In this document: one piece after another, positions 8,753-16,610 of the stretch
Position numbering within the stretch: position 1 is the first letter of the stretch
How the letters are laid out: every line of letters starts with the position of its first letter
Assembly (NCBI GenBank): GCA_904390925.1
Contig: CAJFMB010000013.1
Coordinates: 1-41,882 of the forward strand
Direction of reading: 5' to 3'
From: an uncultured Subdoligranulum sp.
Lineage (GTDB): Bacteria > Bacillota > Clostridia > Oscillospirales > Ruminococcaceae
Length of the DNA: 41,882 nt
The notes under the pieces: model-generated
What the model was told of the DNA's origin: nothing
Seen by the model: the letters and a program-made list of their open reading frames with translations, nothing else
The model's database searches: none
Made by a program: the position numbers and the translations under genes

Positions 8753-9544
8753 TTATTTTACAGCCAGAGGCCCCTTGCGCCCCGGTTTGGGGGCACTTTC
8801 CGCGCCGGCTTTGCTCTGGCGGGCTGCCGCACGAAGTGCCGTCACTTCCGACTTTTTCAGCTCCCGGTACTGCCCCGGCTGGAGCATGCCCAGCTTTACC
8901 GGGCCTTCTGCGCTGCGTTTCAGACGAACCACTTCCAGGCCGACCGCCTCGCACATGCGGCGGATCTGGCGGTTGCGGCCCTCGTGCAGCGTGATTTCCA
9001 GCACCGTGCGGTTGGGCTCATCCGTCACCACATGAATGACGCAGGGCGCCGTGCGCACCCCGTCGTCCAGCACCACACCGGAGGACATCTGCACAATCTG
9101 CTGTTCGGTTGCACGGGGATGGACCGTGACGCGGTAGAGCTTGCCCACACCGCCGGAGGGATGGGTCAGCAGGTTGGCAAAGGCGCCGTCGTCGGTCAGA
9201 AGCAGCAGGCCCTCGCTGTCCTTGTCCAGCCGTCCCACCGGATAGACCCGCCGGTCCACCCCGGTCAGCAGGTCCATGACCGTCTTGCGGCCCCGCTCGT
9301 CCGAGGCGGTGGTGATGTAGCCGCGGGGTTTGTGGAGCATCAGATAGATATATTGACGCTTGCGCACAATGCGCAGATTTTTGCCGTCCACCGAAACCTT
9401 GTCGTAGTCCGGGTCCATCTTGTCCCCCAGACGGACCGGGTGTCCGTTGACCTTGACACGTCCTTCTTCGATCAGCTGTTCCGCTGCACGGCGGGAGCAG
9501 TATCCCTGGTCGGAAAGGACCTTCTGAATGCGTTGTTCTGCCAT
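8753..9544 (-). CDS. rluB: 23S rRNA pseudouridine synthase, RsuA/RluB family
   Basis: Isomerises a uridine in 23S rRNA to pseudouridine. The 263 residues comprise an S4 RNA-binding domain (~1-60; RIQKVLSDQGYCSRRAAEQLI) and the catalytic domain, with YPVGRLDKDSEGLLLLTDDG holding the catalytic Asp, KLYRV, and GRNRQIRRM near the end. The C-terminal ~30 residues are Ala/Lys/Pro-rich and probably disordered. An in-frame ATG eight codons upstream exists, but GAGGAAG sits correctly before ATG 9544. It is the last gene of the scp operon, a placement also common in other Clostridia. RluB versus RsuA/RluE cannot be settled by eye, though RluB is usual at this locus. Confidence 0.92.
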   Translation of the reverse strand: MAEQRIQKVLSDQGYCSRRAAEQLIEEGRVKVNGHPVRLGDKMDPDYDKVSVDGKNLRIVRKRQYIYLMLHKPRGYITTASDERGRKTVMDLLTGVDRRVYPVGRLDKDSEGLLLLTDDGAFANLLTHPSGGVGKLYRVTVHPRATEQQIVQMSSGVVLDDGVRTAPCVIHVVTDEPNRTVLEITLHEGRNRQIRRMCEAVGLEVVRLKRSAEGPVKLGMLQPGQYRELKKSEVTALRAAARQSKAGAESAPKPGRKGPLAVK

Positions 9545-9565
9545 GAATTCTTCCTCACTTTTTTT

Positions 9566-9631
9566 CAAAAAGGCGCAGTCCTACCCAGAGCACAACAACA
9601 TCTGCCATGCTCCGTCAGCCGGGCCGCGCCT
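9566..9631 (-). promoter_or_regulatory. Terminator-like hairpin between ytfJ and rluB
   Basis: On the minus strand, AGGCGC (9626-9631) pairs with GCGCCT (9571-9576), enclosing an inner GAGCA/TGCTC pairing, and the outer stem is followed by a T run. It sits about 25 bases before the rluB start, inside an apparent operon. It could be a partial terminator or attenuator lowering rluB expression. A 17-codon ORF starts inside it but lacks a well-placed ribosome site. Confidence 0.4.
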
Positions 9632-9654
9632 CAAAATTGCCTGTTCGGATTTTG

Positions 9655-10056
9655 TCAGGAAACAGAATCCGTAGTATCGTCGGATTCTTCCCCGTTTTTC
9701 TTCAGCAATGCCACAATTTTGTCCACCAGTTCCGGCAGGGCATTGATGGCATTGTCCACCGGCGAAGCATGGTCCGCAAGCTGAACCGTCCGCACCGCGC
9801 CGTTGCTGACAACCAGAAACGCAATGGGTGTGATGGAAATGCCCGCACCGGAACCACCGCCGAACATCTCCTTGGTCACCTTTGCCCCCACGTCGGAACC
9901 GCCGGAGGCAAACCCCATCGTTACTTTGGAAACCGGAATGATCGTGGTGTTTTCATCCACAACAATGGGAGAGCCAACAATGGTATTGGCATCCGCCATT
10001 TCGCGAATTTTGTCCACGGTGGCCCCCATCAGGCCCTGTACAGGATGTTCTGCCAT
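9655..10056 (-). CDS. ytfJ: GerW-family sporulation protein YtfJ
   Basis: A 133-residue member of the GerW/YtfJ family. In Bacillus, GerW is a spore protein needed for germination with some germinants; the biochemistry is unknown. Visible features are the Asn-Thr-Ile-Val-Gly-Ser-Pro-Ile segment after an N-terminal helix, TTIIPVSKVTMGFASGG, and a Gly-rich loop FGGGSGAGISITPIAFLVV, all typical of the family. The C-terminal helix is followed by an acidic tail. GAGGAGG precedes the ATG. Its presence downstream of scpB and the DUF2953 gene is a conserved clostridial order and suggests sporulation ancestry, even if the host may not form visible spores. Confidence 0.95.
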   Translation of the reverse strand: MAEHPVQGLMGATVDKIREMADANTIVGSPIVVDENTTIIPVSKVTMGFASGGSDVGAKVTKEMFGGGSGAGISITPIAFLVVSNGAVRTVQLADHASPVDNAINALPELVDKIVALLKKNGEESDDTTDSVS

Positions 10057-10099
10057 CTTTCATTTCCTCCTCGGGGACAGCTGTCCCGCTTGTAAAAGA

Positions 10100-10873
10100 T
10101 TACCGCTTTGTACTCTTTTTTCTGTGGCCTGCAGCGGCACGAACCGTCAAATAGATGGATGCCACTATTATATACATTCTTGCCGTGATTTGGCAAGCAA
10201 AACAGCGTTTTTCTGCGGCTTCGCCGGTAAAATCCGGATCAATGCGCAGGTTATCCGCCCGGATGTCCACAAAGTCCTTCAGGATGGACCATGCCGTATT
10301 GCAGGCAGCCATCACAGCGCCATATTCAATCGCCGTTGTGGCCGCGTTCTCCCCGGTCACCGTCCAGACAATCTGGACCTTGCGTACCCGCAGATGCCGG
10401 AGCAGAAAGCCGCCGGTCTGTCTGGCCCAGTGCTGAAACAGTTTGACATAATGAACCGGGTCGGACATGATTTTTTCATAGAGCTGATCAATTTCACTCT
10501 GCGGATCAGCGGCCTTGTTTTCTGCCGGTACCGGCTGCGGTTTTTTCGGGGAAGCCGGGGGCGTTTCGGCCGGTTCCTTCTTTTTTTCGGCGTTTCGGGA
10601 CACACTGTCAGCGGTGGCGGCTTTCCGGCCACCGCTGTGCGCGGCAGGCTCCCGATTCGGTGGTTCCGGCTTTGCGGGCTGCGTGATGTCCGGCAGCTGC
10701 GGCAGCGAAAAGCGGTGCCGGTAGGGACCTACCGTCAGCCAGAATTTCCATTCACTCCCCTGCCGCCAGCGGACCTCCACCCCTGCCGGCAGTACCAGAA
10801 CTACCACAAGCAAGGCCAGCAGCACCAGCAGCAGAATCCCGATGATCCGCAAAATCAAAAACACAACTGTCAT
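10100..10873 (-). CDS. DUF2953 membrane-anchored protein
   Basis: A 257-residue protein of unknown function, found between scpB and ytfJ in many Clostridia and matching DUF2953. Residues ~5-28 are a strong N-terminal transmembrane helix (LILRIIGILLLVLLALL). The VEVRWRQGSEWKFWLTVGPY beta-like segment follows in two runs. Residues ~65-125 are a long Pro/Ala/Lys/Glu-rich linker, then the conserved soluble part with WTVTGENAATTAIEYGAVMAA and the C-terminal IRADNLRIDPDF. Its ATG overlaps the scpB stop (ATGA), so it is translationally coupled. The context suggests a sporulation or envelope role (inference); no enzymatic motif is visible. Confidence 0.9.
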   Translation of the reverse strand: MTVVFLILRIIGILLLVLLALLVVVLVLPAGVEVRWRQGSEWKFWLTVGPYRHRFSLPQLPDITQPAKPEPPNREPAAHSGGRKAATADSVSRNAEKKKEPAETPPASPKKPQPVPAENKAADPQSEIDQLYEKIMSDPVHYVKLFQHWARQTGGFLLRHLRVRKVQIVWTVTGENAATTAIEYGAVMAACNTAWSILKDFVDIRADNLRIDPDFTGEAAEKRCFACQITARMYIIVASIYLTVRAAAGHRKKSTKR

Positions 10874-11448
10874 GACTGTATCTCCAGCTGTTCACCGTCT
10901 GCCGGCTGTTCGGCATCCTGCGTCAGACCTTCCTCCTTCTCATCATGCAGGGGCGGCAGGTCGGCCAGGCTGCCCAGTCCAAAAACGCGGAGGAAGGTAT
11001 CCGTCACCCGGAAGGCCACCGGCTTTCCCGGCAGGTCCAGTCGTCCCGCCTCCTCAATCAGGCCCTTCTCCAGCAGTTTGGCCACCGTGGAGGAGGAATC
11101 CACACCACGGACCTGCTCGATAAAGCTGCGGGATACCGGCTGATTGTAGGCAATCACCGCCAGCACCTCCAGCGAAGCCGGGGAAAGCGGCGCGTTGCGG
11201 CGGGTATCCAGAATCCGCTTGACAATCTCGCCATAGTATGGCCGGGTTGCCATCTGCCAGCGGTCCTCAAAATTCAGGATCACCAGCCCGCTGTTGCGCT
11301 CATCATACTGGCGCTGCAGCTTTTCCAACAGGACCTGTGCCTGGATCGGCTCGGTGTGCATGGCCTCCGCCAGCCGATCCAGCGCCACCGGTTCCCCGTG
11401 GGCAAACAGCATGGCTTCCAATGCGCCCAGTCGCTGCTGCTCATTCAT
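10870..11448 (-). CDS. scpB: Segregation and condensation protein B
   Basis: Subunit of the SMC-ScpA-ScpB condensin that compacts and segregates newly replicated DNA. The 192 residues contain two winged-helix domains. The hallmark LEVLAVIAYNQPVSRSFIEQVRGVDSS lies in the middle (broken here across two runs) and VAKLLEKGLIEEAGR follows. The acidic C-terminal tail is usual for the family. It overlaps scpA by 8 bases upstream and the DUF2953 gene by 4 bases downstream. Confidence 0.97.
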   Translation of the reverse strand: MNEQQRLGALEAMLFAHGEPVALDRLAEAMHTEPIQAQVLLEKLQRQYDERNSGLVILNFEDRWQMATRPYYGEIVKRILDTRRNAPLSPASLEVLAVIAYNQPVSRSFIEQVRGVDSSSTVAKLLEKGLIEEAGRLDLPGKPVAFRVTDTFLRVFGLGSLADLPPLHDEKEEGLTQDAEQPADGEQLEIQS

Positions 11449-12172
11449 GCGTGACCTTCTCCTTTCTCATGCGGCGATGGGTGCGGTCCACCTGCAGCCG
11501 GCCGTCCTCGGCAATCTGTACCCGGCCGGCGCGCACCAGTTCCAGCAGTGCCAGAAACGTCGCCACGTTCGTGCTGCGGCTTTCCTCCCGGCTGAACAGC
11601 TGCCCCATGCGGGACAGCGTTCCGTGAACCAGCCCCCGCAACATGTGTGCCACCCGACTGGCCACCGACACGAACGGCGCCGTTACCAGCGGTTCAAATC
11701 GTTCCTGCGTCGGTTTTTTCTTGCGCAGACTGCGTCCCATCAGGTTGTACCAGGCCTGGACCATCTGCTCCGGTTTGTGAGGGCGGGTATACTCCGCCGC
11801 CCCTACCAGCGGCATCGGCGCCCGCACCGCGGTAAAAAGATCCCTGGCCCGGCTGCCCAGCTGGGCAGCCACCGCCTTGCAAGCACAGTACTCGATCAGC
11901 CGGCCGGTCAGTTCCTCCTTCATGCGCTCCGCCTCAGGAGTGCGCGGAAGCAGCAGGGCACTTTTCATCTGCACCAGATGGGCGGCCATGTCAATGAACT
12001 CGCTGGCCACATCCAGCCGGTCCTGCTGCAGGGTCTGGATGACCGCTGTATACTGATTGATCAGCTCCATGATATTGATGTCATACAGGTTCATCTTATT
12101 TTTGCTCACCAGATACAGCAGCAAATCCAGCGGGCCTTCAAAATCTTCCAGTTTGAAGGTCAATTCCTCCAT
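11441..12172 (-). CDS. scpA: Segregation and condensation protein A
   Basis: Kleisin that bridges the SMC head domains and binds ScpB. It has 243 residues, close to the normal ~250. The N-terminal signature FEGPLDLLLYLV is at residues ~12-23, with DINIMELINQYTAVIQ after it. The Arg-rich middle is followed by a C-terminal winged helix (TFLALLELVRAGRVQI) for SMC binding. It lies 42 bases after the M50 protease gene and overlaps scpB, as in many Firmicutes. Confidence 0.97.
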   Translation of the reverse strand: MEELTFKLEDFEGPLDLLLYLVSKNKMNLYDINIMELINQYTAVIQTLQQDRLDVASEFIDMAAHLVQMKSALLLPRTPEAERMKEELTGRLIEYCACKAVAAQLGSRARDLFTAVRAPMPLVGAAEYTRPHKPEQMVQAWYNLMGRSLRKKKPTQERFEPLVTAPFVSVASRVAHMLRGLVHGTLSRMGQLFSREESRSTNVATFLALLELVRAGRVQIAEDGRLQVDRTHRRMRKEKVTHE

Positions 12173-12214
12173 GCACGTCTCCCCTGCTTTTTCATTCTGT
12201 CCCGAATTGTCATT

Positions 12215-12865
12215 TTACCAGATAAAACGCGTTGCCATGTCCATCCAGTGCATGACCACGCTGCTCACGATGGAAAGCGGCGTGCTCAAAACACCGAACA
12301 CGCACAGCAGCAGCACACCGATCATGATATACTGCTCGTACTGCATGACACGGAAATAGTATTTCTGCGGCAGAAACAGCAGCGCAATCCGGCTGCCGTC
12401 AAACGGCGGTACCGGGATCAGGTTGAATACCGCCAGCGTGATGTTCATGCTGATCATGTAATAAAAGAAATCCAGAAGAAGCTGCGGCACAGAGAAAGTG
12501 CCCATCAGCGAGGCAAGCGCCAGCAATTTGTAAATCATCATCGAGACAAACGCCAGCAACAGATTGGAAACCGGGCCTGCCGCAGCCGACACCGCCATGC
12601 CCACTTTGGGATTGCGGAACCGGTTGGCCCGGATCTGAACCGGTTTTGCCCAGCCCACCCCCGCAATCACCATGCAGACGGCGCCCATCAGGTCAAAATG
12701 CCGTACCGGATTGAGGGACAGCCGCCCTGCATTTTTGGCCGTGGGGTCCCCCAGCAGCCAGCTGACCAGTGCGTGCGCCGCCTCATGAAAAGGAATGGTG
12801 ATCAGCATGACGACGGCGCGCAGCAGGTAGATAATCAGCGTGTCAATTCCCAACAGTCCTCCCAT
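12215..12865 (-). CDS. Site-2 protease family (M50) membrane metalloprotease
   Basis: A 216-residue intramembrane zinc protease. The zinc motif HEAAH lies at ~27-31 in the first core helix, the conserved LNPVRHFD segment follows, and NLIPVPPFDG supplies the third ligand Asp. Four to five hydrophobic segments are visible. It is the short form without a PDZ domain, common next to scpA in Firmicutes; the substrate is unknown. A longer in-frame GTG start exists, but GGAG precedes ATG 12865, and MGGLLGID is a sensible N-terminus. It is first gene of the scp operon. Confidence 0.93.
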   Translation of the reverse strand: MGGLLGIDTLIIYLLRAVVMLITIPFHEAAHALVSWLLGDPTAKNAGRLSLNPVRHFDLMGAVCMVIAGVGWAKPVQIRANRFRNPKVGMAVSAAAGPVSNLLLAFVSMMIYKLLALASLMGTFSVPQLLLDFFYYMISMNITLAVFNLIPVPPFDGSRIALLFLPQKYYFRVMQYEQYIMIGVLLLCVFGVLSTPLSIVSSVVMHWMDMATRFIW

Positions 12866-12913
12866 AGTGGAATTCTCCTTTTCGTGTTTGAATTGTCCGG
12901 GAAATCTTGCTCC

Positions 12914-12943
12914 ATTATATCCCCACCAGCACGGCAAAGGCAA
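12914..12943 (-). promoter_or_regulatory. Probable promoter of the M50-scpA-scpB operon
   Basis: On the minus strand, TTGCCT (12938-12943) and TATAAT (12914-12919) are 18 bases apart, about 48 bases before the M50 gene. Confidence 0.55.
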
Positions 12944-12972
12944 GGAGACACAACCGGGTGCCTGTCACCATT

Positions 12973-13854
12973 TTACAGCAATGATGCGTAGTCCCGCGCC
13001 CTTTGCCAGAACTGCCGCGCCGCCGGGGAAAGTCCGCTTTTGTCCAGGCAGGCCATACCGATGGAACGGCTGGCGGTGGGTTCCAGCTTCAATACCTGGA
13101 AATGCTCGGAGCCATCCTGATAGCGTTTCAGGATCAGCTGCGGCATAATGGCCACACCCTGCCCGCAGGAGACCATTGCAATGGTGGACTCGTCATCATT
13201 CACATAGCAGCTTGCATTGACCCGCAGGTCATTTTTCTTCAGATAGCTCTGAATATCCGCATCGGTGTCGGGGCGCTGGCTGACAAAGTTCTGGCCACGC
13301 AGTTCCTCCGCGGTGACAACGCCGGGGCGACGGGTACGGTATCCCGCCGGGGCAATGCAGACCAGCGGATCGTGGTACATCGGTTCAAAGTCCAGATCCT
13401 GCGCGCTGGAATTGGACATCAGGCCCAGCTCCGCTGTGCCGTTTTTCAGCCATGCGGCAATGTCCGAATAACTTCCCTGATAGACCTGAAGTTCGATGCC
13501 GGGAAACTGCGCCTCAAACGGCGGCAGAAGCTGCGGCAGCCAGGTGACACAGGCACTGTTGAACACCGCCAGACGGAGCACGCCCTTTTCCATTCCGTTG
13601 ATTCTGGCAATGGACTGGTCCAGTGATTCGCTGCAGGCAAGCAGGCGCTGGATATCCGGCAGCAAATGCTCCGCTGCCGCCGTCATGGTGACACCTGCCT
13701 TGGTGCGCGTGAACAGCGGAAATCCGCATTCCGCCTCCATCGTTGCCACCGCATGGCTGATGGCAGACGGCGTAAGATGCAGGTGCTCGGCCGTGCGGGC
13801 AAAGCTGCCCTCGTGTGCAATGGTAAAAAAGATCTGGCAGGCCAGCAGCGTCAT
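12973..13854 (-). CDS. LysR-type transcriptional regulator
   Basis: A 293-residue DNA-binding regulator. The N-terminal winged helix-turn-helix (residues ~3-60) has GSFARTAEHLHLTPSAISHAV and the MEAECGFPLFTRTKAG wing. Residues ~90-290 form the periplasmic-binding-like effector domain, starting with LRLAVFNSACVTWLPQLL. The ligand cannot be guessed. LysR proteins usually control a divergent neighbour and themselves; here no divergent gene exists, only an inverted repeat and a lone terminator-like hairpin (13891-14049). The gene to its left belongs to a separate housekeeping operon. GGAGG precedes the ATG. Confidence 0.95.
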   Translation of the reverse strand: MTLLACQIFFTIAHEGSFARTAEHLHLTPSAISHAVATMEAECGFPLFTRTKAGVTMTAAAEHLLPDIQRLLACSESLDQSIARINGMEKGVLRLAVFNSACVTWLPQLLPPFEAQFPGIELQVYQGSYSDIAAWLKNGTAELGLMSNSSAQDLDFEPMYHDPLVCIAPAGYRTRRPGVVTAEELRGQNFVSQRPDTDADIQSYLKKNDLRVNASCYVNDDESTIAMVSCGQGVAIMPQLILKRYQDGSEHFQVLKLEPTASRSIGMACLDKSGLSPAARQFWQRARDYASLL

Positions 13855-13890
13855 GAAATTCCTCCCCGAAAGGTACTGTCCCGTTTTTTC

Positions 13891-13920
13891 TCACATGAAG
13901 CAGATTCATTTTTCATGTGA
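13891..13920. promoter_or_regulatory. Inverted repeat upstream of lysR, probable operator
   Basis: TCACATGAA (13891-13899) and TTCATGTGA (13912-13920) form a perfect 9-bp inverted repeat, 21 bp centre to centre, starting 36 bases before the lysR start codon. The placement suits autoregulation by the LysR protein. Confidence 0.55.
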
Positions 13921-14011
13921 AAAGATTGAATTTTACTTATTGAAATTACTGTACTATGATATAGGCAAGAAGTCAAGGCGACAACGCCTGATATTCGATC
14001 TCTTCCCTCTG

Positions 14012-14049
14012 AAATGCCCGCGGTCCGCACAGCCGCAGGGCATTTTTTT
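14012..14049 (+). terminator. Orphan intrinsic terminator on the plus strand
   Basis: AATGCCCGCGG pairs with CCGCAGGGCATT (one bulged base), followed by seven T. No plus-strand gene lies before it, so it may end a short RNA starting near the lysR operator or be a relic. Confidence 0.6.
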
Positions 14050-14078
14050 GTTTTCCCCGTCAATTCGCGGCAGGATGT

Positions 14079-14411
14079 TCAGCAGTCCGGCTCACAGTCC
14101 AGAATGGACGGGATATTCGCCCACCGCTCCGCCTGGGCATGGTATTCTTCCGCCAGCCAGGCCGCTGCGGCATCCAGCCCTTCCTGATTGCCGGCAAATT
14201 CCCGGGTGGTCTTTTTCTCGTCGGCTGTGTGTTCCAGGCTCCAGGGTTCCGGCCAAATGGTCACCGTCAGATACTCAATCTTTTTCTTGCCGCTCTCATC
14301 CGCGGGGTCGGGGCGCTTTCCCGGCTCGATCAGGTAGCGCATACCACCTTCCGAGCCGGAATAGGGGTTGCCGTTGTGGAAATAATGATAAATAGGAAAT
14401 CCGGACAGCAT
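14079..14411 (-). CDS. Small conserved-looking protein of unknown function
   Basis: I do not recognise this 110-residue protein. It starts MLSGFPIYHYFHNGNPYSGSEGG, where the Tyr/His/Asn/Gly pattern suggests a compact fold, and continues with RYLIEPGK, a strand-like IEYLTVTIWPEPWS segment and a helical C-terminal half (EGLDAAAAWLAEEYHAQAERW). It ends in an acidic Cys-containing tail. There is no signal peptide or membrane helix. The ATG at 14411 is chosen because GGAGGT lies seven bases before it; an upstream in-frame GTG overlaps that site. Codon use is like its neighbours. It follows the tRNA-Gly terminator with almost no room for its own promoter, so readthrough may drive it. Confidence 0.7.
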   Translation of the reverse strand: MLSGFPIYHYFHNGNPYSGSEGGMRYLIEPGKRPDPADESGKKKIEYLTVTIWPEPWSLEHTADEKKTTREFAGNQEGLDAAAAWLAEEYHAQAERWANIPSILDCEPDC

Positions 14412-14440
14412 GCGCTGCACCTCCAGGTTCAGGATAAAAC

Positions 14441-14470
14441 AAAAAACGCTGTGCAGGGCCGCACAGCGTT
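14441..14470 (-). terminator. Terminator of tRNA-Gly
   Basis: Minus strand: AACGCTGTGC and GCACAGCGTT form a 10-bp stem followed by a T run, seven bases after the tRNA end. Confidence 0.9.
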
Positions 14471-14476
14471 ATACAA

Positions 14477-14552
14477 TGGAGCGGGTTACGAGTCTCGAAC
14501 TCGCCACCTACTGCTTGGGAAGCAGTCACTCTACCGGATGAGCTAAACCCGC
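14477..14552 (-). tRNA. tRNA-Gly (anticodon CCC)
   Basis: A 76-nt cloverleaf. GCGGGTT pairs with AACCCGC in the acceptor stem, with discriminator T and encoded CCA. The anticodon loop TTCCCAA carries CCC, which reads GGG. The T-arm core is GTTCGAGAC. It is a single gene with a consensus promoter and its own terminator. Confidence 0.96.
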
Positions 14553-14564
14553 ATCAATGGATGT

Positions 14565-14593
14565 ATTATACCGGTTTTTGTATCAATTGTCAA
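14565..14593 (-). promoter_or_regulatory. Consensus promoter of tRNA-Gly
   Basis: Minus strand: perfect TTGACA (14588-14593) and perfect TATAAT (14565-14570) with a 17-base spacer. The rest of 14594-14761 holds no gene that I can see. Confidence 0.9.
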
Positions 14594-14761
14594 CGGATTC
14601 TTCTGTCGAATTTGGCCTGAGATAGGTTATCCGCTGTTTTCCAGCCAGAAACAGTTCCTGTATGTTTGTGCCATTTTTGTTGCGTTGTTTCACAATGTGA
14701 TGTATTCCTGTGCATTCTGTCAAATTATTGAGAAAACTCGGTAAAAATGCGGATTCAACGC

Positions 14762-14790
14762 TTGTGAAAAAGGCCAAAGTACACTATAAT
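14762..14790 (+). promoter_or_regulatory. Promoter of pyk-luxS
   Basis: TTGTGA (14762-14767) and TATAAT (14785-14790) with a 17-base spacer. The leader to the pyk start is about 63 bases and ends in AGGAGG. Confidence 0.8.
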
Positions 14791-14859
14791 TTAAATGGTT
14801 TAGAAGGCAATAAATTTATAAGCTTGTATTCTTAATGGATATACTTTTAGGAGGTTCTC

Positions 14860-16605
14860 ATGCGCAAGACTAAGATTGTGTGTACCCTCGGTCCTTCCAC
14901 GGACAAGGACGGTGTGCTCCGCCAGTTGATTGAAAATGGCATGGATGTGGCCAGATTCAACTTTTCCCATGGCGACTATGAGGAGCACCGGGGTCGTTTT
15001 GAAAAGCTGCGTGCTCTGAGCAAGGAGCTCGACCGCCCCATTGCCGCCATGCTGGACACCAAGGGCCCCGAGATCCGTCTGGGCGAGTTCAAGAATGGCG
15101 TTGAAAATCTGGTCGCCGGCCAGAAATTCACCCTGACCACCCGCAAGGTGGAAGGCACCAATGAAATCATTTCCGTCACCTACAAGGATCTGCCCCATGA
15201 TGTCCAGCCCGGCGGCCGCATCATGCTGGATGATGGTCTGATCGGCCTGCGCATCGAGAATGTCACCGACACTGACATCACCTGCACCGTGGAAAACGAC
15301 GGTATCATCAAGAACAAGAAGGGCGTCAACGTTCCCGGCGTTCACCTTTCCATGCCGTATATGAGCCCCCGGGACAAGTCCGACCTGCTGTTCGGCATCG
15401 AGATGGGCTTTGACCTGATCTCTGCCAGCTTCACCCGCTGCGCACAGGATATTCTGGACATCCGTCATCTGCTCAACGAGCATGACTCTTCCATGCGGAT
15501 CATCGCCAAGATCGAGAACCAGGAAGGCGTCGACAACATCGACGAAATTCTGAGTGTGGCGGACGGCATCATGGTTGCCCGCGGCGACATGGGTGTGGAA
15601 ATCGACTTTGCCGAGATCCCCTCCATCCAGAAACATCTGATCGACCGCGCCATGTCTGTGGGCAAGCTGGTCATCACCGCCACCCAGATGCTGGATTCCA
15701 TGATGGTCAATCCCCGGCCCACCCGTGCCGAAATCACCGACGTGGCCAACGCCATCTATGACGGTTCTTCCGCCGTCATGCTCAGCGGTGAGACCGCTGC
15801 CGGCAAGTATCCTGTGCAGGCCCTGCAGGCCATGTCCAAGATTGCCGACACCACCGAGAGCGACTCCAATTACAACCTGCTGGTACATCAGGCCCTGACC
15901 GAGGACAGCCGTCTGAACGTCAGCGCCGCGGTGGCACATGCCGCCTGCACCACCGCCACCGACATCCGTGCCACGGCCATCATCACGGTGTCCAAGAGCG
16001 GCGAAACCGCCCGTCTGCTCAGCCGCTGCCGTCCCAGTACCCCCATTATCGCCTGTGTGCTGGACGAGGGTGTCCGCCGTCAGCTGAACGCCTACTGGGG
16101 CATTACCCCGCTGATCATGCCCTATGCCCATTCCACCGACGAACTGATCTCCATGTCTGTGGATGTGGCGGAAAAGTCCGGCCTGATTCATCCGGGCGAG
16201 ATGGCGGTTGTGACCGCCGGCGTGCCAGTGGGCGTTTCCGGTACCACCAACATGATCAAGGTGCATCTGGTGGGCAACAGCCTGTTATCCGGCGTTGGCA
16301 TCGGAACCATGAACGCCAAGGGCAACGTCTGCATCTGCCGGACCCCTGCCGAGGCGGCCAAGAAATTCAAACCCGGCTGCATTCTGGTTGCCCATTTCAC
16401 CAACAACGACTATCTGCCCTATATGCGTGATGCGGCAGGTGTCATTGTGGAGGAAGCCGGCACCAACAGCCATGCCGCCATTGTCGGCCTGACGCTGGGC
16501 AAGGCTGTCATCGTGGGCGCCTCCAACGCACTGCGCACCCTGACCGATGGCCAGAGCGTTTCCATGGATTGTGAGCATGGCGTCGTGCAGGCTATGGTGG
16601 AGTGA
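14860..16605 (+). CDS. pyk: Pyruvate kinase with C-terminal PEP-utiliser domain
   Basis: Last step of glycolysis: phosphoenolpyruvate plus ADP gives pyruvate plus ATP. The 581 residues fit the long Firmicute form (~585). Order: KTKIVCTLGPSTD and MDVARFNFSHG at the N-terminus; LDTKGPEIR; the B domain (~70-170); IAKIENQEGVDNIDEIL and MVARGDMGVEI for the Mg2+/PEP site; ATQMLDSMMVNPRPTRAE; the regulatory C domain (~350-475); and an extra phosphohistidine-like domain (~485-581) with EEAGTNSHAAIVG. In other Firmicutes the extra domain is not needed for catalysis and may modulate it. AGGAGG precedes the ATG. The luxS gene follows with a 5-base gap. Confidence 0.98.
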   Translation: MRKTKIVCTLGPSTDKDGVLRQLIENGMDVARFNFSHGDYEEHRGRFEKLRALSKELDRPIAAMLDTKGPEIRLGEFKNGVENLVAGQKFTLTTRKVEGTNEIISVTYKDLPHDVQPGGRIMLDDGLIGLRIENVTDTDITCTVENDGIIKNKKGVNVPGVHLSMPYMSPRDKSDLLFGIEMGFDLISASFTRCAQDILDIRHLLNEHDSSMRIIAKIENQEGVDNIDEILSVADGIMVARGDMGVEIDFAEIPSIQKHLIDRAMSVGKLVITATQMLDSMMVNPRPTRAEITDVANAIYDGSSAVMLSGETAAGKYPVQALQAMSKIADTTESDSNYNLLVHQALTEDSRLNVSAAVAHAACTTATDIRATAIITVSKSGETARLLSRCRPSTPIIACVLDEGVRRQLNAYWGITPLIMPYAHSTDELISMSVDVAEKSGLIHPGEMAVVTAGVPVGVSGTTNMIKVHLVGNSLLSGVGIGTMNAKGNVCICRTPAEAAKKFKPGCILVAHFTNNDYLPYMRDAAGVIVEEAGTNSHAAIVGLTLGKAVIVGASNALRTLTDGQSVSMDCEHGVVQAMVE

Positions 16606-16610
16606 TCGGT

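Noticed and set aside
14660-14720. A possible Rex-type site (TTCACAA half-site) before pyk
   Set aside because: Only one half matches and the spacing is wrong for the 18-base palindrome.
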